NCBI GenBank assembly: GCA_013177945.1
Contig: JABLXW010000003.1
Location: forward strand, 106,953-170,952
Length of the DNA stretch: 64,000 bases
Direction of reading: 5' to 3'
Source of the DNA: Bacillota bacterium
GTDB taxonomy: Bacteria; Bacillota; DSM-12270; Thermacetogeniales; Thermacetogeniaceae
The notes under the pieces were generated by a model, which did not search any database, was not told the DNA's origin, and saw only the letters and a list, made by a program, of their open reading frames with translations. The number at the start of each line of letters is the position of its first letter. Within the stretch, counting starts at the first letter, position 1. Positions 29,009-38,514 of the stretch are shown piece by piece. The translations under genes and the position numbers were made by a program.

Positions 29009-29510
29009 GTGAGCGAGGATCTGATTGCAAGGATTAAAGAAGCAGTGATAAAAGGCGCAAAGGATGTGTCATTACCTCTGGTTGAGGAGGTCATTGCCAA
29101 CGGGGTTACAGCCGAAAGGATCTTGGAGGATGCTCTGACCCCGGCTATGCTTGAGCTCGGCAAGATGTGGAACAGGGGTGAGATTTTTATCCCCGAAGTG
29201 ATGGGCGGAGCCCAGGTTTTCAACTAGCGGACTACCTTGTGCCGCACCTCGCCGGCCGGGTGGTTGAGGAAAGCCTGGGGACAATCGTCCTCGGTACGGT
29301 GAAGGGCGACCTACATAACATTGGGGAAAAACCTTGTCTCGATCATGATGCGCACCGCCGGCTTCAATGTAATCGACCTGGGAGTGGACGTCCTCAAGGT
29401 TTATCGACGAGGCATTGCAGAACAAGCCAGGTAATAGGAATGAGCGCTCTACTTACGACTACAATGATGAAGCAGAAAAAGCTGACACCCTGGTGGGATC
29501 TGTTAGGGAA
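29009..29510 (+). pseudogene. Frameshifted corrinoid protein gene (copy 3)
   Basis: GTG at 29009 opens a normal cap domain (EVIANGVTAERILEDALTPAM, MWNRGEIFIPEVM) that stops at 29225 after 72 codons. The missing part continues in other frames: ADYLVPHLAGR, then LGTIVLGTVKGDLHNIG, where an extra A run (GGGGAAAAACC at 29325) shifts it again. INLGVDV-like sequence, then MSALLTTTMMKQKKL near 29440, follows. The end is replaced by an IS110 remnant. At least three lesions remove function. It closely resembles the intact copy at 29849. Confidence 0.88.
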
Positions 29511-29599
29511 CCAGGAAAACACCCTGGCTTCGCGTACCAAGAAGCAGCGAGCTCGACGGGGCGGTCCAGGGAAAGCATATAGCACAATTTTCATGCCCC

Positions 29600-29790
29600 G
29601 GTGGAGGCGCAGGCGCCATGAGTCACTTGGGGGAGGAAAAGCGGTGTACATTGCCAATCTCGGCCAAAATGGTCATGATGCTCACCACATCCAGGCCCGG
29701 AACGCCGAGCAAGAACCGGACTTGCAGCTGGGTTTTAGCCTGGGCGCAGAGTTCTCCCTCCAAGGCTTTAAGCTCCTTTTTTAAAGCGGT
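29600..29790 (-). mobile_element. IS110-family transposase fragment
   Basis: On the minus strand the segment encodes LKALEGELCAQAKTQ followed by FLLGVPGLDVVSIMTILAE, the start of the IS110 C-terminal (Transposase_20) domain. It closely matches a second IS110 relic at 38815-38985. Only about 190 bp remain, at the broken end of corrinoid copy 3. Confidence 0.8.
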
Positions 29791-29848
29791 TTTTGTTTGA
29801 TATGTCTCTTTGCAGTAGACTTCTTAAAAACCTTTGGAGGTGATGTTT

Positions 29849-30499
29849 GTGAAAGAACTTTTGGTCGAAATTAAGGAACAGGTAATGGCTGGTGAAGAAG
29901 AAGTTACTGTTGCCCTCGTCGCCAAAGCATTGAAGAGCGGAGTTTCACCCCAGGCCATTCTTCAGGAAGCTCTTACAGAAGCAATGACAGAGCTTGGAGA
30001 GGGATGGAACAGGGGAGAGGTTTTTATTCCTGAGGTGATGGCTGCCGCCCAGGTCTTTCAGGCGGCTGCTGACTACCTCGAGCCTCACCTAGTAACCGGG
30101 GGCTCTGACGTTCAGCACTTGGGAACTGTGGTCATCGGAACAGTCAAAGGCGACATTCACAATCTCGGCAAAAACCTGGTGGCCGTCATGCTCCGCACCG
30201 CAGGCTTTAGGGTGTTTGATTTAGGTGTGGATGTCCCTGTGGAAAAATTTATCGATGAGGCCGTTGCCCATCAGGCGGAGATTATTGGGGCGAGCGCCTT
30301 GCTTACGACGACGATGATGGAGCAGAAAGAGCTGATTAAGACTTTAGAGAAAAGAGGGCTTAAGGAAAGATTCAAGGTGATGGTGGGAGGAGCGCCTGTG
30401 ACTGAGAAGTGGGCTCACGAGATTGGAGCAGACGGTTATGGCCGTAGTGCTGCAGAAGCTGTGGAACTCGCCAAAAAGCTTGTTGGACGTTCAGAGTAG
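29849..30499 (+). CDS. Corrinoid methyltransferase protein, copy 4
   Basis: A 216-residue carrier. The cap holds MTELGEGWNRGEVFIPEVM; the B12 domain starts VVIGTVKGDIHNLGKN with His104 the predicted cobalt ligand, then FDLGVDVPVEKF and GASALLTTTMMEQK. GTG at 29849 is chosen because GGAGG lies eight bases upstream; ATG at 29843 overlaps that site. It precedes mttB4 by 13 bp, so these two form a pair. It looks like the functional sister of the broken gene 800 bp upstream. Confidence 0.94.
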   Translation: MKELLVEIKEQVMAGEEEVTVALVAKALKSGVSPQAILQEALTEAMTELGEGWNRGEVFIPEVMAAAQVFQAAADYLEPHLVTGGSDVQHLGTVVIGTVKGDIHNLGKNLVAVMLRTAGFRVFDLGVDVPVEKFIDEAVAHQAEIIGASALLTTTMMEQKELIKTLEKRGLKERFKVMVGGAPVTEKWAHEIGADGYGRSAAEAVELAKKLVGRSE

Positions 30500-30512
30500 A
30501 GGAGGGAAAGCG

Positions 30513-31982
30513 ATGGCCAAGTTCACCTTTGAGAAGATGCCCCGTTTGATTTTTCTTACTCCTCAAGAAGTGGAAAGGGTTCATGAAGAGGCATTAAAGG
30601 TCTTAGAAAATGTAGGGGTCTACTTCGATTCTGAGGAAGCCTTGAAAATCCTTGAAGAAGCAGGGTGTAAAGTAGACAAGGAAAAGAAGATTGTCAAGTT
30701 TCCTCCTTCTCTGGTGGTGGAGTCAATTGAGGCTGCTCCAGAGACCATAGCCATCTTTGACCGTGATGGGGAATTTTACGCTGAACTGGGAAACAACACC
30801 AATTATTTTGATCCAGGGTCTGCGGCAATACGGGTGCTTCTAGATGATGGCATCACTGTGCGCGACTCCACCAGTGCAGACATGAAGGCTGTTGTTAAAA
30901 TCACCGACTTTTTGTCCCAAATCGACTTCCAGACCACTGCCCTGGTTTGCTCTGACATTCCTTACGAAGTTGGGGATCTTTACAGACTCTACCTGGTGAT
31001 GAAAGAGTCGAAAAAACCGGTTACTGCTGGAGCCTTCAGTGTCCCTGGCGTGCGCTGGATGAGGGAGCTATTAAAGGCAGTGAGGGACTCTTACGACGAG
31101 GTGGAGAAAAAGCCTTACGCTATTTTTACTATTTGTCCTTCCCCCCCGCTGAAGTGGACTCACATCAGCGCCCAGAACATCATCGACTGCGCCAGGTTTG
31201 GGCTTCCAATTGAATTTATCTCCATGTCGATGCTTGGTGCTGCCTCTCCAGCCACCATTATCGGCTCTGTGGTCCAGGATGTAGCCGAGACCCTTAGCGG
31301 CCTCACCCTTGCCCAGGTGGTCAGAAAAGGTATCCCGGTGATCTATGGAGGGGCCCCGGTGGTCTTTGATATGCGGACAGGGACCACTCCGATGTCTGCG
31401 GTGGAGGCGGTGATGATTTCCTGTGTTTGTGCCCAGGTAGCTAAGTACTACGGGCTACCTACCCATACCTATGCTGCTCTCTCAGACGCCAAAATTGTCG
31501 ATGCCCAGGCTGGTTTTGAAACAGCCCTGAGCGGGATTTTGGCTGCCCTCGCTGGGATCAACGTGATCTCGGGGGCCGGGATCCTCGATTTTGTGGGCAC
31601 CTTTTCTCTGGAGAAGCTAGTCATAGATGCTGAAGTCATTGGGATGATCAAAAGGGTCACCAGGGGCATCCTTGTCAATGAAGAAACCCTGGCAGCAGAA
31701 CTGTTCCAGCAGGTAGGGCCAGGTGGGGACTTCCTCTCCACAAAGCACACCAGACATTGGTTCAAGAAAGAGCAGTACTTTGTGGGCCCAGTTGTGGATC
31801 GCAAAGACAGAGCAGCCTGGGAGCAGGAAGGGAGTAAGGACATTTTTAGGAGAGCGCGCGAGCAGGTTAAGGCGATTCTTCAGAGCCATCCGGGAACCCC
31901 ACTGTCTCAGGAGAAGGAACATAGCCTCGAAGCTGCCTTGCTAGCGGTGGCCAAAGAAGCAGGGGTGGAAGTCCCTGTTTAG
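30513..31982 (+). CDS. MttB-family methyltransferase 4
   Basis: A 489-residue MttB paralogue starting at ATG 30513 after GAGGAGGG. Motifs: VERVHEEALKVLENVGVYFD, ICPSPPLKWTHISAQNIIDC, VIYGGAPVVFDMRTGTTPM, YAALSDAKIVDAQAG and QQVGPGGDFLSTKHTR. No in-frame TAG. It pairs with corrinoid copy 4. Codon choice and phrasing (e.g. frequent GAG/AAG with CCT) differ a little from mttB1-3, so this pair may have arrived separately (weak inference). Downstream is mobile-element debris. Confidence 0.93.
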   Translation: MAKFTFEKMPRLIFLTPQEVERVHEEALKVLENVGVYFDSEEALKILEEAGCKVDKEKKIVKFPPSLVVESIEAAPETIAIFDRDGEFYAELGNNTNYFDPGSAAIRVLLDDGITVRDSTSADMKAVVKITDFLSQIDFQTTALVCSDIPYEVGDLYRLYLVMKESKKPVTAGAFSVPGVRWMRELLKAVRDSYDEVEKKPYAIFTICPSPPLKWTHISAQNIIDCARFGLPIEFISMSMLGAASPATIIGSVVQDVAETLSGLTLAQVVRKGIPVIYGGAPVVFDMRTGTTPMSAVEAVMISCVCAQVAKYYGLPTHTYAALSDAKIVDAQAGFETALSGILAALAGINVISGAGILDFVGTFSLEKLVIDAEVIGMIKRVTRGILVNEETLAAELFQQVGPGGDFLSTKHTRHWFKKEQYFVGPVVDRKDRAAWEQEGSKDIFRRAREQVKAILQSHPGTPLSQEKEHSLEAALLAVAKEAGVEVPV

Positions 31983-31989
31983 TTTAAAT

Positions 31990-32700
31990 TCTTGATGAAG
32001 GGAGCGAATGATGAGCACTGCTGCTGCTCTTTGCTGTAGTGGAGGATTCTAAAGGTACGAGAGATCCACCTTTGCCCTGGCAGGGCCACCGTAGCCGGGC
32101 CAGCTACCCGTCGGTACGGGGCCACCACCTGACCCCGATAGGAAAGCCCCAGACAGGCTCCGACTACCCGAATCTCCATCTCGCGGCCGGCCAAAGTCCA
32201 GTGCACGCCGTAACGCACACCTTCGTAGGCTATGAATCCGTCCCGCTGGACTTTGCGCCGCGCCACCAGGAAGGGGGCGAGTCTGGCTGGCTCCGGCAGG
32301 GCTACAGGTGCTTTTCTTGCCGCAAGATCTAGGGGTGTTTACTGGTGGTGCCGTGGCACCTTAGTAGCGCCACCTCCTGGCACCAGGCCAAGACCTGGCG
32401 GTTGAGGTCGTCCAGGTCGGTGAACTTCCGCCGGGACCAAAAAGCCTGCGCTTGACATAGTTTGTTTGCCCGACTCCACCTTGTCCGGCGGTAGGGCCGG
32501 CATATCGTTGGCAAGAAGCCCATGACCTTGCGCAAGTTCACGAGCAGGGGATGCCATATCGGACGGCTAGCTGCACCGGTGTGAAGGTTTTCACTTCCGC
32601 CCGGGGTACGAACTCCACGTACATGTCCCGGGAGCAGCACAGTGTTATCACGAAACCCGGAGTTCGACAGTTGCAAGGCAATTGAACTGCGTTTTGATTG
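31990..32700 (-). pseudogene. IS21-family istA relic
   Basis: Minus-strand fragments in different frames assemble the middle and end of an IS21 transposase. They are FVITLCCSRDMYVEFVPRAE (about 32600-32650), then FTDLDDLNRQVLAWCQEVA (about 32345-32430), and finally RRKVQRDGFIAYEGVRYGVH (32190-32265). The N-terminus and istB are missing. Several shifts show it is dead. Confidence 0.78.
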
Positions 32701-32704
32701 GAGC

Positions 32705-34848
32705 AGTGCTTGATTTTCAAGGCTTGGCGGGGTTTACAGGTGGATGGTATCAAGAAGTTACATAGGCCACGATTTACAGCTTTTTGTTGCCAGTTCGCTA
32801 GTATACGATCTCAAGGCCAGGTGCTCCAAGGCAAGGTGCTTTACAACTTCGGCCGCGAGGAGGAGGTCGACCGGGAGGCTTTAAAGCGGCTGGTAGCAAG
32901 CATCAACTGTTTCCTTGGCCCGAAAGAGGTACTAAGAAAGCAGGCATGAGAAACACAAGGCGCGTTGAAGTTTTTGGGAGCCGTCCCCTGGGCGGTGCCT
33001 GGGTGTTAGACCAGCTCTGGCGGGAGCTGGGCATAAAGGAAGCGATCCTTGGCCTTGCTAAAAAGCGCAAGTTCCAGACTCCGGTAGAGAGAGCCATCTT
33101 TGCCATGGTGGCCAATAGAGCCCTGGCGCCATCCTCCAAGCTTAAGGTCGAGGACTGGGTAAAGGAAGACGTGGTGATCCCGGAGCTGGAGGAAGTGGGC
33201 GTGCACCAGCTTTACCGGGTCATGGATTTTCTCCTTGAGGCAGAGAAAGACCACCAGTGGCAGGTGTACGGTTCGGTAGCTCACCTCCCTGAACCTCGAA
33301 GTGGACCTTTTATACTTTGACACCACCTCGGTCTCCTTCGAGGTAGAGGAAGAGGACGGGGAAGGGGGTTTACCGAAGAAAGGTTATTCTAGTAGACCGC
33401 ATCATAAAACAATATTGTTATAATACCATACATAACCACCTTTTTCCTGGCGTCAAGAAAAAAGCAAGGAGACACAGATAAAAAAGATCGAAGTCCTTCC
33501 CGGTAACGGCGAAAAAGACAAAGACAACTCCCTGGGGCAAAATCCCATCTTCGCCCCGGTGGACGCGGTGTACTCCAAAATTGCTCAAGATTTTTACTTT
33601 ATAAGGGATCACCCGCATATGTCCATTTAAAGGGTTTTGCTTCTGAATTATACTTTTCAATAAACTGTATTATTTTTTGAACCAGTTCTTCTTTGGAAGC
33701 AAAGATACCGCGTTTAATTACTTTGCGCGTTAAAATGCTGAACCAGAGTTCTATTGATTCAGCCAGGAGGCTCTGGGGGGGTGAAAACAAAGTGTCCGGT
33801 TCTGTTGTAAAGACAACCACTCCTTAACTTTACGGTGCTTGTGCACACTTAAATTGTCCTTCGTGAACCAAAAGCGCCGCTAAAAGGCTTTGGGTTCCGT
33901 TGCGCTTGTGATGAGCGTCCATCTTTTCCGGCTGTCCCGGGCGAAGGGGCCTTGGGCGGCTCGGGCCGCCCTAATACTCTTCCGGTCTTTTCATCAACGC
34001 TGATCACCAGGGCGTTTCCCGGTGGGCTAAAGAATTAAGCCGACGATCTGCATTTGTTTTGCCTCGAATTCCGGGTCCCGGCTCTCCAGCCAGCTTTCCA
34101 CTGGTGCGGTCTTTTTTAAATCAAGCGAAGCCAAAACGCGCTGGAGAGAAGCACTGGAAATTTCTGGACCTGCCGCAGGCGGTAATAGAGCTTGCGGTGA
34201 CCAGGGAAGGCATCCCGGTAAAGTGCTGGGTGTGGCCGGGGAACACTTGTGACATGTCCGTGGTTGAGGAAGTAAAGAAGGACCTTGTAGGCTGGAAACT
34301 GGGCCGGGTGATCACCGTAGTGGACAGGGGTTTTACCTCTGAGGAGAATCTCCAGTACCTGCAGAGGGCAGTGGCCAAAACAATAGCCGGGGAGAAGCTA
34401 AGGAGCGGCAAGGAAAGTTGCCAAAAAAAGCCCTGGCCCGCGCCGGCCGGTTCAAAAAGGTGCGGAACAACCTTGAAGTATAAAGGAGATCGTCGTCGGT
34501 GAAGGAGAGAAGAGGGAGCGTTACGTCCTGGTACGAAACCCCATAGAAGCCGAAAAGGACAAGGCCAGGCGCAAAGCCCTTCTCGAAGACCTCAAGGAAG
34601 AGATCAAAAAAGCAAGCGGCAAGCCTATCTACCCCCATGCCAGGAAACTGTGCGAGCTTCTGAGTCATCCCAGCTACGGCCGCTACCTCAAGCTCGACTC
34701 CAAAGGGAAGCTCAAGATCAACTGGGAAAAAGTAAAGGAAGAAGAAAAGCTGGACGGCAAATACCTTTTGCGCACTTCGGATGACACCTTTACCCCGGAA
34801 GACGTGGCCCTGGGCTGGTCATCGCGGCAATCTTCCGGGATGCTGTAG
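32705..34848 (+). mobile_element. IS1634-family element, split by another IS
   Basis: The left part (about 32705-33405) encodes a decayed start, then FGSRPLGGAWVLDQLWREL, FQTPVERAIFAMVANRALA and DLLYFDTTSVSFEVEEEDG in a shifted frame. The right part (34120-34848) resumes at LPQAVIELAVTREGIPVKCW with GRVITVVDRGFTSEENL, and ends DDTFTPEDVALGW. The text between about 33410 and 34110 belongs to an IS630-type insertion. The transposase also has frameshifts near 33300 and 34490. Confidence 0.78.
33599..34060 (-). pseudogene. IS630-family transposase relic nested in IS1634
   Basis: Minus strand, right to left: a shifted piece reading GQPEKMDAHHKRNGTQSLLAAL (about 33850-33950; typical IS630 core), then LAESIELWFSILTRKVIKRG and IIQFIEKYNSEAKPFKWTY at the C-terminus (33599-33770). 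It splits an IS1634 gene, so it inserted later. Frameshifts make it inactive. Confidence 0.75.
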
Positions 34849-35091
34849 CCATGTGCCGTCAACTCGAAGACGTTCTTATTTACCACCCCTTTAGCAAGCT
34901 TTGTAGCACCTCCGGACTCGGGTTTATCCGGGGGGCTAGTTCCGCCGGGGGTGGATCAATTTCATTACGACCATCTTGGATCAGTTTATCATCGGCCGCG
35001 ACATTTGGCTTCAGAAATTTATCTTGAAGATGGAAAATTGGAAATAAGGAGGTAAAGGAAAACGAATTTTGAAAAGGCTCCTTCTCGAAAG
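34849..35091. other. Gap before the DGC gene
   Basis: About 240 bases after the IS1634 relic. A plus-strand reading (FHYDHLG ... EIYLEDGKLEI) is suggestive of old coding sequence but I cannot place it. A strong AAGGAGG at 35046-35052 precedes a short eight-codon TTG frame rather than the DGC gene itself. Confidence 0.35.
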
Positions 35092-35469
35092 GTGATTGTG
35101 GTGACATGTCCGGGAGGTTCTAATGTATCTCTGCTTGCCTACAGTGCAGCAAAGGCACTGGAGAAAGAAGGTTGTGTCAGGTTTCTTCGCTTACCTTCTG
35201 GGGAGAAGTTTCGCTTGCAAAGGGTGAGTAGCCTCAAAGAAGCAGCCCAGGAAAGTCCTTTCTGGGTGCTTGTGGATGGTTGTTCCGAAGGGTGTGGTCG
35301 TGCTCTTTTTGAAGAAGCAGGGATCAGCCCCCAGGTTTCGGTTATAATTACTGATCTGGGAATCCCGAGAACAAACAAAACTGATTTTAATCGGGAAGAA
35401 TTAGAAAAAGTGGTAGCAAAATTAAAAGCTCTTCTCGGCGACAGCGAGGAGTTCCAACCTCACCCTTGA
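35092..35469 (+). CDS. DGC-domain (putative zinc-binding) protein
   Basis: A small 125-residue protein. It contains VDGCSEGCGRALFEEAG, matching the DGC-domain pattern (Asp-Gly-Cys followed by a second Cys three to four residues later), which is thought to bind metal. An N-terminal VTCPGGSNVSLLAYSAAKAL stretch provides another cysteine and a glycine turn. GTG starts at 35092, 35098 and 35101 are all possible; AAGGTG at about 35088 favours 35101. It stands directly before the folate methyltransferase and corrinoid activator genes, so a role in corrinoid or metal handling is plausible but unproven. Confidence 0.75.
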   Translation: MIVVTCPGGSNVSLLAYSAAKALEKEGCVRFLRLPSGEKFRLQRVSSLKEAAQESPFWVLVDGCSEGCGRALFEEAGISPQVSVIITDLGIPRTNKTDFNREELEKVVAKLKALLGDSEEFQPHP

Positions 35470-35539
35470 CAAAACTGAGGGTGGATAAAACTGTAGAAAC
35501 AAAAGAAAAACATGAGAAACACGAAGGAGGTCAAGCCCA

Positions 35540-36349
35540 GTGATTATTATTGGAGAGAAGATCAACGGCACTTTGACTAAGGTGCGGGAAGCGATTGCCG
35601 AACGAGATCGAGATTTTATTGCTGATTTAGCGCAGCGGCAGGCAGAAGCTGGGGCGGACTATCTTGATGTGAACGCTGGCACATCACCTGAGCGTGAGCC
35701 TGAGGACTTGAAGTGGCTGGTAGAAGTTGTTCAGGAAACTGTGGATACACCTCTCTGCCTCGACAGCCCCCGCCCCGAGACCTTGGCCGAGGTCCTCCCG
35801 CTTGTGAAGAGGCCAGGTCTTCTGAACTCGGTCACCGCCGAACCGGGCAAGCCGGAAAAGGTCTTTCCACTTGCTGCTGCTTCCGGTTTTGGAGTGGTAG
35901 CTCTTACCCTTGACGAAGGGGGGATTCCAAAAGACGCCAAGACGCGGGTAGAGATTGCGGAGCGGCTGATTTCAGAAGGGGCCAAGTATGGTGTAAAGGA
36001 AGAGAATATCTACGTCGATCCCCTTGTTGTTGCCCTTGCTACAGAGCACAAGGCAACGCAGGTGTTTCTCGAGGCTACCGGTGAGATCAAGAAGCGCTTC
36101 CCTGGCGTCTACATCATCTCCGGGCTCAGTAACGTTTCTTTCGGGCTGCCATACAGGCGCACCATCAACAGAACCTTCCTTGTGCTGGCGCGGGCAGCAG
36201 GAATGGACGCTGCTATCATCGACCCTCTCGATGAAGAGCTGATGGCGACCGTTTGGGCAACAGAGCTTGTCTTAGGCGAGGATCCTTACTGCCGCAATTA
36301 CCTTCGGTACTACCGGAAGCGAGAGTCGAAAGCCGCGGGTAAGTCATGA
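35540..36349 (+). CDS. MtrH/AcsE-type methyltetrahydrofolate:corrinoid methyltransferase
   Basis: A 269-residue TIM-barrel pterin-binding protein that exchanges the methyl group between a corrinoid protein and tetrahydrofolate (MtgA/MtqA/AcsE class). Motifs: IIGEKINGTL at the N-terminus, GADYLDVNAGTSPE, LCLDSPRPETL, NSVTAEPGK, YVDPLVVALATEHK and ISGLSNVSFGLPYR. GTG at 35540 follows GAAGGAGGTCAAG. It is the only folate-linking enzyme in the island, so it should serve all MttB/corrinoid pairs here. Confidence 0.93.
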   Translation: MIIIGEKINGTLTKVREAIAERDRDFIADLAQRQAEAGADYLDVNAGTSPEREPEDLKWLVEVVQETVDTPLCLDSPRPETLAEVLPLVKRPGLLNSVTAEPGKPEKVFPLAAASGFGVVALTLDEGGIPKDAKTRVEIAERLISEGAKYGVKEENIYVDPLVVALATEHKATQVFLEATGEIKKRFPGVYIISGLSNVSFGLPYRRTINRTFLVLARAAGMDAAIIDPLDEELMATVWATELVLGEDPYCRNYLRYYRKRESKAAGKS

Positions 36350-36384
36350 CTGGCCGAGCAGAGCTTCCGCTGGGGGTGTGAGAA

Positions 36385-38262
36385 ATGAAGAAGTTTCGGG
36401 TCACCTTCAAACCCGGAGGAAAAGAAGCAGTTGTCAAGGAAGGGAAGACGCTCCGGGAAGCCTTCGCCCTGGCGGGAGTCCCGCTGGAGTTCTCCTGCGG
36501 CGGGAAGGGGAGGTGCGGGAAGTGCCGCGTGCGCCTGGAGGCAAAAGGTGCTCCCCTCCCACCTCCCGCCCCGGCGGAAAAAGAGCACCTCGAGGAAGAA
36601 GAGCTTGCTGGTGGTATACGCCTTGCCTGCATGGTAGAAGTCCGGTCCGATCTTGCCGTTTTTCTTCCGGAGGTGAGGCAGGAAACCCAGATCTTGATGG
36701 AGGCCGCGTCCCGGGTAGTGGCCCTTGCTCCCCCTGTTTCCAAGACGTTTCTTGAAGTTCCCCCTCCCTCCCTGGCCGACCAGCGTCCCGATTGGGAACG
36801 CCTCCGCGACGCCCTCGGGGCCGCCCCTCCCCCTCCCCTTGACGTCTTGCGAGAACTGCCTGTCCTCCTCCGTTCCTCCGGGTACCGCCTCACTGCAGTC
36901 ACCTCCGGCGCCGAGGTCCTCGGGCTGGAAGCAGGCGATACCACCGGAAAGCTCTTGGGAGCCGCCTTCGACATCGGAACAACGACGATCGTCTGCTACC
37001 TCCTCGATCTCCGGAGCGGGGAAGAACTGGGTGTTGCATCCATGCTTAACCCCCAGGCCGCCTACGGGGCAGACGTCATCTCCCGCATCGCCTACACCTC
37101 GGAGGAGCCGGAAGGACTAGAAAAGCTCCACCAGTGCCTCATCGCTGGGCTTAACGAACTCCTTGCAGAGGCAAGCATCCGGGCAGGAGCAAGCCCTCAA
37201 GACGTGTACGTTCTGAGTGTGGTGGGAAACACCTGCATGCACCACCTCTTCTTGAAGATCCCTCCCGGGCAACTGGCCCGTTCTCCTTACGTGCCCGTGG
37301 TAAAAGAGCCCCTTGTCCTCCGGGCTGCAGAACTCGGTCTTAGGGCAAACCCCAGGGCGCGCCTTTATGTTCTCCCAATCATCGCCGGCTTCGTGGGGGC
37401 CGACACTGTAGGCGTGATCCTCGCCACCCAGATGGACCTCGGCGGTGGTGTCAAGCTTGCGGTAGACATCGGGACGAACGGGGAGATTGTGCTTGGGACC
37501 GGGGAAGGCCTTATAGCCTGCTCGGCCGCGGCAGGCCCTGCCTTCGAGGGGGCCCAGATCAGCTGCGGGATGCGGGGCGCTGCTGGTGCCATTGACCACG
37601 TCTGGTTCGGGGAGGACTTGGAGTACTCGGTCATCGGGGGAGGAAAGCCCCGCGGCATCTGCGGTTCGGGACTCCTCGACCTCGCGGCTGGCCTTCTTAC
37701 CCTAGGCATCATCGACAAGAGCGGGAGGATGCTTCCTCCCTTCGAAGTAGAATCACCCATCGCCCGAAGGTACCGAAATCGCATTGTAGAGCATAACGGC
37801 ACGAACGCCTTCCTCCTCGCGGACGAAGCCTCCACCTCCCACGGCCGGCCCCTCCTCCTTACCCAACGCGACGTGCGCCAGCTCCAGCTTGCCAAAGCAG
37901 CCATCGCCGCCGGGATCCAGGTACTCCTCGAGGAGCGCCGCCTCAAGCCAGAGGACGTGGATGAGGTACTCCTTGCTGGAGCCTTTGGTAACTACTTCGA
38001 TCCCAGGAGTGCCTGCGCTATTGGCCTCCTTCCCCCGCAGCTTTTGGAGAAGGTGCGCCAGATAGGCAACGCCGCGGGGGCAGGAGCCAAGATCGCCCTC
38101 CTCTCGCGGCACGAGTGCCGACGCGCGGGAGCAATCGCGCGCGCCGTTGAGTATGTAGAGCTTTCCGCCTATCCTGGGTTCAACAACATTTTTACTGCTT
38201 CTCTGGAGTTCCCAGAACTTCGAAGTTCCACGGCTAGGGGGGTTAAAATTAATGAAATTTAG
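36385..38262 (+). CDS. ATP-dependent reductive activator of corrinoid proteins (RACE)
   Basis: A 625-residue activator of the RamQ/RACo group that reduces inactive Co(II) to Co(I). The N-terminal [2Fe-2S] domain has Cys38, Cys44, Cys47 and Cys82. A linker region (about 90-185) follows, then an ASKHA-type ATPase: AFDIGTTTIVCYLL, VVGNTCMHHLF, VDIGTNGEIVLG, GGGKPRGICGSGLLD and LLAGAFGNYFDP. ATG at 36385 sits after GGGGGTGTG. Base composition is noticeably more C-rich in third positions than in the preceding MtrH gene. It follows that gene by 35 bp. Confidence 0.95.
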   Translation: MKKFRVTFKPGGKEAVVKEGKTLREAFALAGVPLEFSCGGKGRCGKCRVRLEAKGAPLPPPAPAEKEHLEEEELAGGIRLACMVEVRSDLAVFLPEVRQETQILMEAASRVVALAPPVSKTFLEVPPPSLADQRPDWERLRDALGAAPPPPLDVLRELPVLLRSSGYRLTAVTSGAEVLGLEAGDTTGKLLGAAFDIGTTTIVCYLLDLRSGEELGVASMLNPQAAYGADVISRIAYTSEEPEGLEKLHQCLIAGLNELLAEASIRAGASPQDVYVLSVVGNTCMHHLFLKIPPGQLARSPYVPVVKEPLVLRAAELGLRANPRARLYVLPIIAGFVGADTVGVILATQMDLGGGVKLAVDIGTNGEIVLGTGEGLIACSAAAGPAFEGAQISCGMRGAAGAIDHVWFGEDLEYSVIGGGKPRGICGSGLLDLAAGLLTLGIIDKSGRMLPPFEVESPIARRYRNRIVEHNGTNAFLLADEASTSHGRPLLLTQRDVRQLQLAKAAIAAGIQVLLEERRLKPEDVDEVLLAGAFGNYFDPRSACAIGLLPPQLLEKVRQIGNAAGAGAKIALLSRHECRRAGAIARAVEYVELSAYPGFNNIFTASLEFPELRSSTARGVKINEI

Positions 38263-38356
38263 TGAAATTTGCTCTTTTTCGCTAACTTGGCAAGGCTATA
38301 AGCGCCAAGAATGCTTCCCGGGTGAAGGAAGCACCTTGAAGTTGTTTTAGGGGTCG

Positions 38357-38512
38357 GAATTCCCCCCGGAAGAAATCGTTAAGGAAGGTCTCATTCCTGG
38401 GATGGAAACAGTGAGCTCCAAGTTCCAAAGTTACGAGCTTTACATGGTTGATGTTATTGCTGCTGCCAACGCTATGCAGATAGGAATTCAGACACTCAAA
38501 GAGAAATGCCAA
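38357..38512 (+). pseudogene. N-terminal fragment of a corrinoid protein (copy 5)
   Basis: Fifty-two codons in frame encode the cap domain FPPEEIVKEGLIPGM, SSKFQSYELYMVDV and AAANAMQIGIQTLKEKCQ. This is typical of small corrinoid proteins and distinct in wording from copies 1-4. A stop (TAG at 38348) lies just upstream and the B12 domain is gone, replaced in frame by an IS110 remnant. It lies just after the reactivator gene. Confidence 0.8.
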
Positions 38513-38514
38513 AG

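Noticed and set aside
24636..31982. Pyrrolysine-containing MttB
   Set aside because: All four genes are read through without any TAG codon.
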